From: Benincasa hispida
Taxonomy: Eukaryota > Streptophyta > Magnoliopsida > Cucurbitales > Cucurbitaceae
Direction: 5' to 3'
DNA: 64,000 bases
Assembly (NCBI RefSeq): GCF_009727055.1
Contig: NC_052357.1
Coordinates: 82,527,086-82,591,085, forward strand
Under the pieces are notes generated by a model. That model saw only the letters and a program-made list of their open reading frames with translations, was not told the DNA's origin and did not search any database. The translations under genes were made by a program, and so were the position numbers. Position 1 is the first letter of the stretch. Every line of letters starts with the position of its first letter. Below, piece by piece: positions 10,175 to 23,220 of the stretch.

Positions 10175-12614
10175 CAAAACTCTTATATATTTACATACAC
10201 ACCTAAAAGGGTGTGTGTATGGTTCAGATTAATTAATTTTTGTTTCTCTAAGATGGAAGGAGAAGTTTTGCTCCTCTGTAAATTCATCTGAAGACAAAGA
10301 TTGCTGTTATATGTATTAGAAATAGAATAGAGAAGGAAAATATTAAAGGGAAAAAAAGAGAAGATAAAAATATAGACCACATCGAAACCATTTAATTTGG
10401 TCTCCAGTTTTTTTCACTCGCCAAAGAAAGAGGGAAAAGGGGAGAGGAAGAAGAAGACGGCCGAAGGGGGAGAGGAAGAAGAACTGGGTGAAATGATGAG
10501 AGAGAAAAAACTTTTTATATTATTATTATTATTATTTAGTTTTAAATAACATTTTAACATTTTAAATAATTAAAAAAAAATTAATCCTTTAAATAGTTGG
10601 AGGACCTTTTAAATATATTTTTAAAAACTTAGGGACCAAAAAGATCCATTTTGAAAACTAGGACTAAATGCATCTAATCCTAAAAATCTGAGAACTAAGA
10701 ATGTAAATTTCCCTATTTTTAAATTTAGACTATACTAAAAGAGGCTAAAAGAGGAGAATTTTCTCCTTTCCTTTTTACCCTTACATATTTTAATAATTTC
10801 CTTGTTACCCTCAATACCTCTTCAAATTGTTTAGGTGACCTTTCACCAAGGTAGTAGTTGATTTTGAATAGACACCACTATTTCTAGTTGATGATGTTAA
10901 GATACAACTCTTCCATGGTAAATATATAGGTGCGTGATGTACCTATAAAAGTGAAGAAATTGATGGCTAATGCATTCACTATCATTGCAAATTTTTGAAT
11001 TTCATAAAATATTCATACCCAAAATCTTTCCAAAAATAATGTAGACTATAACTTTTTTGTAATTTGAAGGAAAACATGTTACCAAGTCAATGAAGAGATA
11101 CACTCTTGAATCAATCCCTTTTCTTTCTTTCTTTTAAGAATTTTATTTTCAATCCTAAATTGTATTGACGAAGTTTTTGAACTGAAATGTTTGTCTTAAA
11201 GATGTGATTCCATAAGAAGAACAAAAACCAAATAAAATATTTAAGATGGGATTTAAGATGAGCTTTAGTCACCTATTCATTCCCAAAGTGACAAATATTA
11301 CAAATACTTACCTCTCTAATAAATGTTGTTTTAAGATTGTGACAAATTTTGCTTGAAATGATAATGAAAACTTGAGAGCAAAATGGATTTTGATCTATTG
11401 GTGACAATTTTGTCGTTTTAGGTTTCCTTTTTACATAAAAGAATTTTTAGAGAATGAAGAGACACGGTGAGAGATGTTAGAAATTTAAGGGAATATCCTA
11501 TAAAAATTGATTCAATTATGTTTAATTCTAATTTTACAATTCTCAATTTTAAATTCTATCTCCTTTCTTTTCAATCTCATTTTATTACTTTTAAGTTGAG
11601 CTATTCTATGTTACTTTTTATTTTTTATTTTATAAAAAATTTAGTAACTCATTTAATTTTGTTTGGATTTTTTATTTTACATGAATATGCAAAAAGAGGA
11701 AGAGGAGAATAAAAAACCATTAATATGTCTTTCTCTCCGTGATTTCTTAGTTTATATGATTGTTTTACTCAAATTATGTTCTTTTAATTTATTTGTATTT
11801 AATTGCAATTATTTTATATTCTTTTAATTGTTTTTTTTTTAATTTGATTACAATCAATTTAGATATAATGGTTCACCCTAATAAAGTTCATTTAATTTAT
11901 AGATATAAATTTATCTTCAACAAAATTATTTTGCCTACTTTGTTGCCTAATTTTCTAAATACAGTTACTATGAGGAAGATATAAAAAGTTGGTCCAGGTA
12001 AGGAAGGATGCAGACAAAATGGAAAAAATTATGAGGTTTTTTTATTATTTTACTTTAAAGATTATAAATGAAGTATTTTCCCTTCTTTTAAAAATATCTA
12101 TTTTACATTTTAAATATAAAAATTGTTGTAAATTTTTTGATAATTACAAGATATTTTTTCTTTCCAAAAAAATTAATTTTTTAGTGTGATTGTAGCATAT
12201 AAAACATACAAAAATCTATTTAAAAAACCAACAAAATCTTTATAACAAAGAAAATATAAATATAACTAGCCCAATAATCCTTTTTTTTTCTTATGCCCGA
12301 TGATTATTTTTATACCTTGAATAAATATATTTAAAATAATTGATGCTAATGATTTTGGAAAAAAAAAATAATAATATTATTATTATTTTTTTGGGTTCAG
12401 GAACAAACTATGATATAAGTTTAAAAGTAAGATTTCATTAATAGCAACAAATAATACAAACCAAAAAAACTTTAAAATAATGAATATCTTTCCAACTAGA
12501 TGATTGTAAAATTTGTTTTTTAGTCGAATTTATAAAGTCGCATGATTTTCGATTAAAATAAATTTGAATTTTCAACTATCAATACAAAATTCATAAACAC
12601 GTACATGACACGTA

Positions 12615-12785
12615 ATTTCGATAAATGTTGATAGACATTTATCAGTGTTAGTAATAGATAGCGATAGATACTAATAAATATCTATAAGTATCTATTAGTA
12701 TCTACCACTAATATACAATGACATTTTACTATATTGTAAATAATTTGACTCGTTTTATTATATTTGAAAACAACTTATTTGATAA
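12615..12785. repeat. MITE-like dispersed repeat with TATC/GATA palindromes
   Basis: Core sequences GATAGACATTTATC and AGATAGCGATAGATAC are followed by ACATTTTACTATATTGTAAATAA and TTATATTTGAAAACAACTT. The same order of blocks occurs at 12945, 14925, 16685, 16860 and 54385. It is non-coding. Confidence 0.55.
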
Positions 12786-12944
12786 TCAAAGAAAAAAAAC
12801 TTTGATTAAAAAATTTTTGAAAATAATTTCAAAATTTATGGGTATAACTAAAATCTAGAATTAAATTGAATTTTTATTTACTTGTATAATTAAACTAAAT
12901 TAATTAATTTTCCTTACAATTACATGATACACATCAATTTAGGA

Positions 12945-13085
12945 TAATTATTTTAAATGACAAAACTATTAGAAATATTTTGAATTATACTAAAATGTCA
13001 TTGTCTATTGTGGATAGACAATGATAAATAGATGTATATTTTGCCATAAATAAGTTCACTCATTTTGTTTTTACCTTAATTGCAA
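12945..13085. repeat. MITE-like dispersed repeat, second copy
   Basis: The copy begins AATTATTTTAAATGACAAAA and contains AAAATGTCATTGTCTAT, GGATAGACAATGATA and a closing CTCATTTTGTT block. It belongs to the same family as the copy at 12615. Confidence 0.5.
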
Positions 13086-13204
13086 AATGGGCAAAATAAG
13101 TTCTTAATATTAGGCTCGTAGCCCAAACCTTTTAGTTATGCAAAAATAGAAAAAAAAAAAAAAAAAAAGAGCATAACCTACAATTTAAAACAAAAAATGT
13201 AAAA

Positions 13205-13410
13205 AATGTACGGATATACTTGATACACATGATATACATGAGTCATACTTGACACAGATTCGATATGTCCGATATATTTGATACACTTGATAATATCTCT
13301 TGATACAGTTGATATCTCTTGATACACTTGAGATACTATTGATATACTATTGATATACTATTGATGTATAATTGATATACTTGATAACCTTTGATACACT
13401 ACTTGAATTA
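13205..13410. repeat. Degenerate short tandem repeat (GATACACTT/GATATACT)
   Basis: Roughly twenty variants of GATACACTT or GATATACTATT lie in tandem, for example GATACTATTGATATACTATT. Unit length is about 9 to 13 bp with drift. No coding content. Confidence 0.65.
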
Positions 13411-13592
13411 AAATGATGCTCTTTGATTTTTTTTTAAAGACTTAAACTTCTTCAAACAATCAGCACTGTTCCACACCATCTGTCATCGTCCACCTCTCTG
13501 CCGTGGCTCGAGCTCGGATCACAGCCAAACACATGATCACAAACTATAAAATCAAATAATCTCAAATAATTAAAATAAAAAAGTTCAAACTG

Positions 13593-14183
13593 ATGGGTTT
13601 TACTATATTAAATTTAATGCCTCGACGGTGTTTGGAAAGACTAGGGCAAAGACGTCGCGGGTTTAACACCGACACCGACAAGTTTAGAGGCGGCGGAATC
13701 AACGAGATGTTGGAGGCGGAATGGGAGAGATCGAACTATCCGGATACAGATAAGGCTCTCCGATCAGGGAATTTTCCGGCGACGGTTTTCAACAATCGTA
13801 TGATAGTTGGAAGCCCCATTTGTTGCACAGATAAGAAATGCTGAAAATGGAAGCGGAGAAGAGGGATAAAAGTGATGATGAAGAAGTAGAGAGGTCAATG
13901 GAGTTATATAAAAAGGATGACAGGAGGAATTTTGCTATAAATGCAAAGTTAAAAATTGACGTCACAGTTGCAAATACACAAATACATTTTGCTACCGAAT
14001 GCAATTTTTTTATATTTAAAAACATATGAAATCCGGAGGGTGAATGAATTTATAACTATGAGTTTTGTCATGTTGTTTGAACAAATGTCGTTAAATTTAT
14101 AACGAGGGGTGCGCTTTGTATCCTACCATAAAGCAATCGGTCGCTTCGACACCTCCGCTGCTGTCGGCTAGAGCGCACCCACC
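13593..14183. other. Upstream region of the SCPL gene; GC-richer segment of unknown origin
   Basis: The segment at 13610-13850 is richer in GC than its surroundings and is open on the plus strand for 83 codons (RRCLERLGQRRRGFNTDTDK). I recognise no family and see no splice context, so I do not call a gene. The rest up to the SCPL start codon is probably promoter and 5' leader. The sequence CACCATGCCC fits a plant start context. Confidence 0.35.
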
Positions 14184-17100
14184 ATGCCCACCGCCGTCTT
14201 CCGCCTCTCTGTATTATTAGTCTCTGTTTTTCAAATCATCTCCGCCGCAGGGTCGCACTGGACGGTGAAGTTTCTGCCGGGATTTGCAGGCCGTCTCCCT
14301 TTCGAACTGGAAACCGGGTAAGTGATATTATGTATGGGGATTCTTGTAAAAATCAGTTTGGAATTGAAATTTAGAGAAAATAATTTAGCGATTGATCGAT
14401 TTTTGGAATGGAACAGTTATGTGGGTGTTGGAGATTTGGAGGAAGTGCAATTGTTTTATTATTTTGTGAAATCAGAAGGAAATCCGGAGACGGATCCTCT
14501 ACTTTTTTGGCTCACCGGTGGTCCCGGTTGCTCTGCTTTAACTGCACTTGCCTTTGAAGTTGGTATACCTTTTACTCTTAATTGCTTCGCGTTTTTGCTA
14601 ATTAATCCTAATTTCCCAATTAGATACTCCACGAAGGAAACGGATTCTGTTTTCCTTTTTTTTTTTAAAGGAAAAAACAAATTATCGATATCCTTCCTTA
14701 TTTTCACTGAGATTTCAATTTTTATTCGTTTTTGTTTTTAGTCTATATATTTTAAAATTCAAGACAAGGCCAGAAAGAAAAACCCGTAAATGGAGTAGAA
14801 ATTGCAAGACGTTTTGAAGTTATAGTCAGGTTTAGACTATAGTACTTAGATAATTTAGATTTGGTTTGATAATGATTTTTATCACGTCTTATAACTATTT
14901 GATTTTTTAAAATTAATATATTTTTTATGTAATTATTTTAAATAGTAAAATTACTGTAAATATTTTTAATATAATAAAATGTTATTGTCTATCCGTAAAA
15001 AAGATCGTGATAGACATCTATCACGTATACTAATAGATGTCTATCACGATTTATTACTGATAGATAGTAGTATTTGTAAATAAATTTATTTATTTTTCTT
15101 TATTTAAAAATATCATTTATTTCTTTTCAATTTATTATGTTTGCGAATTTATTGAGTAAAAGAGTTGGACTCTTCAACAAATTTTAAAAACGAAGACTAT
15201 TTTCTAAATATTTTTTTAGTTTTCAAAATTTGTCTACTTTTTTAGAACATTGATAAAAAAATAGATGACAAAACAACAAATTTAAAGGTGGAAAAAGTGT
15301 TCATAAACTTAAATTTCAGAAACTAAAAACTTAAGATCAAATGGAGTTATCAAATAATGCCTTCATTTTTTTCTTTATAAGCTCGTTTTCTTCCAATTTC
15401 TATATTTAGATTTTACTAATTTTTTTAATTAAACATTTAAATATCTAATCAAATTTAGAAGCCAAAACGAGTTCTAAAAAATTATTATTTTTTTCAAAAT
15501 TTAATTTGATTTTTAAAAATATGAGTAAAAACGAGATAAAAATAGTCTTTATAAATTAATTTTCTTATAGATCAAAACAGAAAAATAGAATGATTATTAA
15601 ACATTAAAAAGTTAAAAAAAAATTGATGCAACTTGGGGTAAATTTTGTTTTCTTCGCCTTGTTTTTATTATTTAAGAAGTATTTACAAACAAATTTTTAT
15701 TTGTAAAAAAAAAAAAAAAAAAAAAAACAGAAAAAACTTTTTCAAAATTTGAATATCCTTGTATTAATCACTCAGAGGTCTCTTTTATTTTCTTCTCAGT
15801 CGTTTTCTCTCTAAAGTTTTCTGAAGAATCTAAAACGGTGTTTTTCCCTTATATTTTCTTTCTTTTTTTTTTTTCTAAAATTCCTCATTATTTTCATCTT
15901 TAACCCAATATTTAAATTCTCAGCTAAATAGATGAGCTTAAAGTATGATATTTAATTTTTATAATTTAAACATTAAATGTCAATTTTTATGATTATTTTA
16001 TAGTGGATAAGATATAATTATTAAATAAATAATATACTTTTTACAATGATAGAAAACATCATTATACATGTATCGATTATTCCAAAGTGATGATCTAACT
16101 TTGTTTGGTTATTATGGTGTTATAATGTCTTTATTGAAAGGTCCCATAAATTTTAAAATTGAGAGATACAATGGGAGCTTACCTCAAATAATCTTGAATC
16201 CTTATTCATGGACAAAGGTGAAATTTATTTTCTAAATTTTTGTCGATTGGAAAATTAAAAAAAAAAAAAAAAAAAAGGAATAATTGTCTTGCTATTATAA
16301 CTCTGTGGAACTAATTTTAAAATGGTGACGTATGCTAGAAATCAAGTATAATATTTGTAGATTTGCCTGTGGGAACGGGATTTTCATATGGTAGGACTCC
16401 ACAATCTCTTAAAACAGGAGATTTTAGTCAAGTTCATCACTCTATTCAGTTTTTTAAAAAGGTAAATATTAAATATCTTATATTAAGATTTTAGGTATAT
16501 ATCTTTTTTGTGATAAAAGTTTTAACTAGTTTCATTTTGTAGTGGTTAATTCATCATCCAGAATTTATATCTAATCCATTTTATGTGGGTGGAGATTCAT
16601 ACTCTGGTATTATCATTCCGGTTATTGCACAAGAAATTTTAGAAGGTACATATAAATTTGACTTTTTTCATTATATATAGAGAAATTATTTCAAATAGTA
16701 AAATCGTTGAAAATATTTACATCAAAATTTAGATGTTGATTTTATCAGTGTCTATCATGGATAGTTCTAAAATTTTGTTATATCTCGTAAATATTTCATT
16801 TTTCTATATTTAAAAACAGTTTATATATATATATAGACATAAATAATCAAGGGTTGGTTTCAAATATAATGAAATGAACCAATTAATTTACAACTATAGC
16901 AAAATTTCACCGTCTATCTACGATAGACCGCGATAGACTACTATTTTTGTCATCCGTGTCATGATAGACACAAATGATAGTCTATCACAGTCTATCGCTG
17001 ATCAACTGTGACATTTTGCTATTACTTATAAATATTTTCAACAGTTTTATCATTTAAAATAATTTTCCAATAATAATCTCAAAGTGAAAAAATTGGCTCT

Positions 17101-18578
17101 TCTTTTTTTTTTTTTTACAGAAAATAAGCATGCTCCCCATGTAAATCTTCAGGTTTGCGATGGAAATTCTCTCTTATATTATAAGTTGCTTGCTCTTTAG
17201 AAATGGAGTAGTTATTTTTTTTAATGTTAGGGATACATATTGGGAAATCCAGTCACGATTCGTAACACATATCAAAATTTTGCAATTCCTTTTGCTCATA
17301 GAATGACTCTTATTTCTGACGAATTATTTGAGGTAATACATATATTTTTTAAAAAAAAATATGAAGAAAATATAACGAAAGAGACGATTTTTGACAATGA
17401 GTTTGGTAATTACAGTCATTGACCTCTAGTTGCAAGGGAGAATATATACATATTGATCCGAGCAATGTAGATTGTTTAAGACATTATAACACGTACCAAA
17501 AGGTATATGTAATCACATTTTTTAATTATAAGATACTAAAATTGAAACAGATTTGTGATTATATGTCTTTTGTTCTTCATCCCTAGTGTGTTTCAAATAT
17601 CCAAAAAGCAAGCATTTTGTTGCCAAAATGTTCATTTCATTCTCCAAAGAAACAAAAAGATGCATCCATTCGAAGATCTCTATACAATACCCCTAAAGTA
17701 GTGCTTCTTGATCCCGAGCCAGCACTTCCTTCTCTCGACTGTCCTGTAAATTCTTCTCTCCACAACCTATCTTAAAATCTCATTAACTCATCTTATTGAT
17801 TGAAAGATATGTTTGGTATGTAGACCTATAAATTCCTACTTTCATATTATTGGGCGAACCACGATCAAGTTCGAAAAGCACTTCACATACGGAAGGTAAA
17901 TTTTTATTTAGTTTTCTTAGATATCGACTGTGGGAAGATATATTGAATAATGGAATCTATTATTATTATTTTTTAGGGAAGTATTGGAGAATGGACAAGA
18001 TGTAGGGATGGGAAAGATTACAACTTTGATATTGAGAGTGCTTTTCCTTACCACGTGAACCTTAGTTCTAAAGGTTACAAGTCTTTAATCTATAGGTAAC
18101 ATGCAACACAGACTATGTTATAAAATGGTTATTTACAAATATTTTGTATTTTAATTACTAATTTTACTGACATGATGTATAGTGGGGATCATGATATGAT
18201 TGTATCGCATTTGGACACTCAAACATGGATTAAGTCTTTAAATTATTCCATTGTTGAGGATTGGAGACCTTGGTTTATTGCGGATCAAGTAGCCGGGTAA
18301 CCTTTTATTTGCACAATATCAAATATAGTTTGACTCTGATTTAATATGTGGTTTTATTTTTGAATAGATATACAAGAAGTTATGCAAATAAGATGACATT
18401 TGCCACCATAAAAGTAAGAAAATTGATGTCAAATAATTAACTTTAATTTTCTTATTATCTACATGTGATTGAGTGGTACATTTTTTAATATTTGTAGGGT
18501 GGAGGGCACACAGCAGAATATACACAAAAAGAATGCAGTGTATTATTTAGTAGATGGATAACTGGAGAACCCTTATAA
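14184..18578 (+). CDS. Serine carboxypeptidase-like protein (SCPL, clade IA acyltransferase type), 14 exons, 464 aa
   Basis: Exons: 14184-14317, 14417-14562, 16141-16217, 16339-16461, 16543-16645, 17121-17152, 17231-17332, 17416-17502, 17587-17745, 17824-17895, 17977-18095, 18183-18296, 18368-18413, 18498-18578. All introns are GT-AG and the phases join to 1,395 nt including the stop. The product starts with a hydrophobic signal peptide (about residues 1-22), then VKFLPGF and [13 protein letters not shown]. The oxyanion region is TGGPGCSA. The nucleophile Ser179 lies in GGDSYSG, the Asp in SGDHDM (387-389) and the His442 in GGGHTAEY. Length and SGDHDM...WRPW...QVAGY fit the clade IA group, whose members either cleave C-terminal residues or, more often, transfer acyl groups from glucose esters in the vacuole. 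The natural substrate cannot be told. It is the only intact gene recognised here. Intron 2 is long (1.58 kb) and holds repeat insertions. Confidence 0.93.
14925..15130. repeat. MITE-like GATAGA repeat inside SCPL intron 2
   Basis: Blocks TTATTTTAAATAGTAAAATT, AAAATGTTATTGTCTATC, a strong palindrome around GATAGACATCTATCACG, and a closing AT-rich block match the family seen at 12615, 12945 and 54385. Confidence 0.55.
16685..16830. repeat. MITE-like GATAGA repeat inside SCPL intron 5, degenerate copy
   Basis: The order ATTTCAAATAGTAAAATCG, TTGAAAATATTTACA, TATCAGTGTCTATCATGGAT and TATATTTAAAAACAGTT follows the family pattern. It lies next to another copy in the opposite orientation. Confidence 0.45.
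16855..17065. repeat. MITE-like GATAGA repeat inside SCPL intron 5, opposite orientation
   Basis: The copy contains AATATAATGAAATGAACCAA at the left, several GATAGAC and GTCTATC motifs in the centre, and AACAGTTTTATCATTTAAAA at the right, which is the family pattern read on the other strand. Confidence 0.55.
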
Positions 18579-19590
18579 AAAAACATTATAATTAAATGAA
18601 ACCCCCATAGTTAAATAATTGATGCGAAGTAAAATTTGTAGTCATCGGATTGCCTCCCAAAGTAAATACGTTTTTAAAAAATATTTTGATGTTTATAGCA
18701 CTACTTGGTGAGAGATTTAAAATATAGAATTCATGGGTTTAAATTCTGTTGATGGATAATGTTGGAATGCCTTTAATTTATTATTTGGTGTTTCAAATAA
18801 CCTAATACGGAGTCTAAGGACGGTGCACCCTGGTTGAGTTCATGAGTACGCCCCCAAAATCTAAGTTGAATTCGTATTTAACATATTTAATTATTTATGA
18901 TGTATTTACGATTATGATTATAGAGTTTAGAGAAGTGCACTATAAACACTCTCTAATCATAGAGCTGTCATCATTCTATAATAAAATTATTCTCCCTCAA
19001 CTTCATGGATGTTCCTAACACACTTTTAATGAACCACGTAAATCTATATGTTCAATCTTCTCTATTCTTTTACATTTTTGTATATTTTTTACTTGTTGAT
19101 TCCGTAACAGATAATGTGTGTGGCTGCAGCCAAGAGACCATAGAATTTATGTGAGAAATCTCCCTAATTACTACATCCAAAGCATCTCTGTTTTCCAAAA
19201 TAGATTTTCTCTATTCTTTTACGTTCTTTTCTACTGCCCATATAATTTCTCAAGCACTCGCAAACACACCATGTTCACCATCCCATCTCCATCTCCATCT
19301 CTCGTTTTCGGTTGCTTTTCGAACTTCTGTTACCGACTACTCATTGAACCCCTTTTCATCGTACAACAGAGCCTCTGGCATTCTCACATCACCCAAATTA
19401 CAAAAGTTAAACCCATACCAGGTATTGGAATTGTTTCATGAGAGGCAATATACAAGATCCATAGGGTGGAACCAAACCACACACAAACTTATCTCATGGA
19501 TTAGTATCTATATATATCTCTATATATATATCTATATACATGAATAATAATAATAATGGTTGTCTAAATATGAGTGTCTATGAAAGTATA
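18579..19590. other. SCPL 3' flank and intergenic spacer
   Basis: No convincing gene is seen. A stretch at 19118-19440 is open in two frames and has CT-rich coding-like composition (CATCTCCATCTCCATCTCTC), but it lacks a recognisable domain. The region is otherwise AT-rich. Confidence 0.45.
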
Positions 19591-19595
19591 CAAAT

Positions 19596-21657
19596 TGTTG
19601 GGATTGGTGTCCTAAATCTCTCTTTATTCTCGTAGTTTGTAAATCTCTGTAAAAAAAATATTATTTTATGTGCGTAAACTCAATCCAATAAACTAAGATC
19701 CTAGGTTATGTTATATAACTTAAATATGTATGTAAAGACATATAGGTGAATCATGTTTGGATGATAACTTGAACAGTCCTGTAGAAGATGGATAAGGCTG
19801 GGTACATTATTCTGGTGACATAACGGATACGACCAACTTTGTAGTTGTTACACGTATTGTGAAGTACTACAAATGATATGATCTCGATCATTCATGTGGA
19901 GACATGTGAGCAGAGGTATCCTATACGAAGAGTTTGTATAAGACCGAACCACAAAATGAATAGTATCTTTTTATAACACCTTTGCTGAAAGAGAATTACA
20001 TTTCACCAAGATGACTATAGGTGACTTGACTTGAATCTTGAGTTGTGAACTCTTGCCTATGAGGGCGGTCCTTTGATTTGCATGGATGAGAGTGGCCAGA
20101 TTTTGCAGACTTAATATACTTACCATTTTGGGGATTCGATTGATCGGGAACGCAAATACACAAGGAGGAATTCGCTCATTCCCTATTGTTAAGGTAAGTA
20201 GGGAAATCACTCCCTTAAGGGATGAGTCCAAGGCTTCAACAATGTGGTGTCATACCCTCTCCTAACCCGAGAGGGGTTCAGTTATAGTTATACTATAACT
20301 AATTGTTTATTAGAGGGATCAATGGTACTTAAGAAGTTAGATGTAATTACGGGGCAAAACGATAATTTTGTCCCAACTGTACTTATGAGCAATTTGTGAA
20401 GAGTCAACACACTATTGATTGATTATATCTAATGGAAATAGAAATATATATATATATATATATATATAGTGCGAAGAGTGCAGTTGTCGGTCTTCAGTAG
20501 AATGACTGACAGTTAATGAAGGTTGATTAACTTAATTAAAGAGTTTAATTAATTAATCAAATATCATTGGAGCTTCAATCTATAGGTCCATAAGGTCCTC
20601 TCGTTAGCTCAATTAGGATTATTGAGAACTGAATTAATTTTGAATTAATTTGAATTGTTCAAATTAATTTTGAATTAATTTGAATTGTTCAAATTAATTA
20701 AAACGAATTAATTATATAAGATATAATTAATATAATGTATATGATACATTAAAATATAAAGTTTTATTGAGAGAAATAAATATTTGAATATGATCAAAAT
20801 ATTAATTAAATGAATATAATTCATATAAGATATAATTAATATAATGTATATGATGTGTTATATAGTTTTAGTGGGAGAAAGAAATATTTAAATATGATTC
20901 AAATATTAATTATATGAATTGATTCGTATAAAAACTATAGTTTAAAATTAATATGAATGTGATTCATATTAATTCTATAGGTTATATGAGAGATTAATAA
21001 ACTATAGATTATATTATATGTAATATAATATAAACTATATGTTATATGTTATATGTGATATAATGTATAATTTTATTAACTTTATTATATATTTTATTTA
21101 AATTTCAAAATTTTATGTCTCTAATATTTATTTATTTTTAAATAAGTAGGGACTTTCCCCCATTAATCTCTCACCTTCTTACGTGAAAAAGGTTCATGTT
21201 TTCACAGAGAGGGCAATTCATTTCTTCCTCCTACGTTTTCTCTCTGGGAAAACTTCTCTATGAAAACTCTCAATGTATTTTTCTCTCTAAAACTCTACAC
21301 TTCCTTCTCCCAAAAAATTGATCCAAGAGCGAGCTCACAACTCCGCTAGGTTCTCAACCTTGAGATTAACGAGGAAGCCCTCATGGTGATGTTTGAATTG
21401 TTGCTGCATTTTCAAGGTGAGACTGAAGGAAGGATCGATACTGTTCGTGAGATCAGGAAAGGATTCATGAAGAACAATTTCCTTCAAGGGTAAGTAAAAA
21501 TTTTCTTCATTTCTTGTCCTCTTTAGCATGCTGCGTATTATTTATAAATGTTTATCCTGTAAAAATACATGTCTTCTCTGTATTTTCTGTTTGACTTCAA
21601 ATTGAAATTAAAATCATACGACATCCACACGATTCCACTTAAGATTCAATCCATTCA
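19596..21657 (+). mobile_element. Solo LTR, family A, copy 1 (2,062 bp)
   Basis: The sequence begins TGTTGGGATTGGTGTCC and ends CCATTCA, giving TG...CA termini. It is flanked by perfect 5-bp duplications CAAAT at 19591-19595 and 21658-21662. No internal retrotransposon region follows, so this is a solo LTR left by recombination between two LTRs. It contains a TA microsatellite at about 20445-20467 and a duplicated AATTAATTTTGAATTAATTT block near 20640-20690. It shares extended similarity with 22238-26679 and, on the minus strand, with 37449-39397. Confidence 0.87.
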
Positions 21658-21695
21658 CAAATATTCTATGGGATGTAGATTGTCCAAGTCTAAAA

Positions 21696-22232
21696 ATGTA
21701 ATGACCCCACCTTTCGAGATCTCTAACATGGCTCATTACTCGTAAATACACTTTTAAAACTGAAAAATTTTGACCATTGAGGAATATAAACTTTATTGAA
21801 ATAATAAATATAATTTTCAAAATAAACTATAAAATTAATAAATAACAAATATGTAAAAGTTTTGTTCGAGACCCAAAAAAAAAAAAGGAAAATAACATTT
21901 AGACAGTTAATTTTTTTTACCAATATCGAGTTCCAAATCAAAACTTTAAATAGCTTGAAACGTAACTGAGCAGAAGTGATTTCATGTCTCATATGGCACG
22001 GCCACGAATTCTTCTTGTCATTTATTGTTTTTTCCTTTCATTTACATGAAAAAAACGTAGATAAAAGAGTGAGTATAAAAATACACTATAAGTGACCTAC
22101 TACTGGGCCTACTAGGTGTACATGTTAGCCTTCCTATTAAGACAAAGATGTGCATCCCGAATATAGGCATGGGAATAAGAGGCGAACCCGAATGCATGCT
22201 TTCATAAGTATAGGTGACAATCCCATAAGGAC
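21696..22232 (-). repeat. Fragment of a family B-related LTR, minus strand
   Basis: TGTAATGACCCCACCTTTCG and the following 500 bp resemble the reverse complement of the end of the LTR at 23221-25550. Shared blocks include CAAATCAAAACTTT, TAGCTTGAAA, ATGTCTCATATG, GAGTATAAAA and AAGTGA. The LTR at 22238 appears to have inserted into this older LTR, whose remainder may continue after 26684. Confidence 0.6.
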
Positions 22233-23220
22233 GCCAATATTGGGATTGGTGTCCTAATTCTCTCGGAGTCTCGTAGTTTGTAAACTGTACAGATTGTTAT
22301 TGTATGTTGTTATTGTTATAAATAAAATAAGAGTTATTTTATTTTGCATTTACTCATATCCAATAAACAAAGCTTCATGGTTATTGTATGTAAACTTAAG
22401 CATGTATATGAGATATACAAGTGGATCATGCCTTAAGTGATAACCTAAAAAGGTCTGTAGTATAAGGACTAAAGAGGGATACCTGATCCTGGTGACACTA
22501 CGAATACGACCCACTTTGTAGAGGTTTGTAAGTGTTGTGAACTACTACGGATGATTGATCCTGACTATTCATGTGGAGACATGTGAGCGGGGACAAGATG
22601 ATTCATCTCTTTATATAACCTCGTTGATACTGAAGACTTACATCTCACCTAAATGACCATAGGTGACATGACTTTAATCCTGAGTGTTTTGGGAACTCCT
22701 GCTTTTGAGGTTGGTTCTTTGATTAATATGGGTGAGAGTGACCAGATTGTCAATTCAACAAGCCTACCTTTTTGGGGATTTGTCTGATTTGGGAGCTGGG
22801 AACTCAGTTACACAAAATGGAATTCACTCTTTCCCCGAAGCAGGAGTAAGTAAATAGATTGCTCCCTCAATGGCTGATTCTAGGGCTTGAACATAGTGGC
22901 CACAACTTCTCTTTGGAAGAGACGACCCAACCATAGTAGGATTATGACTTATGTTCATTAGAGGGATCAGTGGTACTTAAGAAATTAGATGTAACTACAA
23001 GGGAAAAATAGTAAATTGGCCCACCTATACTTACGAGCGATCTGTTAAGGGTTATTGCACTGTAGATTGGTTGATATGGACACAAAATATATCCGTAGTA
23101 AAGAGAGTACAGCTGTCGGTCTTTAGTGGAGTGCTCGACAGTTAACGAATGGTGGATCCCGTGACTAAAAAGTTTAGTAAGTTATTCATGTATTGTTGGA
23201 GCTTCAAGCTACAGGTCCAA

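Larger units (their letters stand above)
10175..13592. other. AT-rich intergenic spacer
   Basis: No gene is recognisable. Short open stretches here are AT-rich with no domain motif. The region holds two GATAGA-type dispersed repeats (12615-12785 and 12945-13085), homopolymer A runs (about 13150-13169) and the GATACACTT-type repeat at 13205-13410. GC-richer purine sequence at 10430-10500 (AGAGGAAGAAGA) is low complexity. Confidence 0.6.

Noticed and set aside
19118..19547. Possible gene with two overlapping open frames after the SCPL gene
   Set aside because: Two frames of about 107 and 67 codons overlap, neither has a domain or an evident splice pattern, and the second ends in a TA-rich microsatellite.
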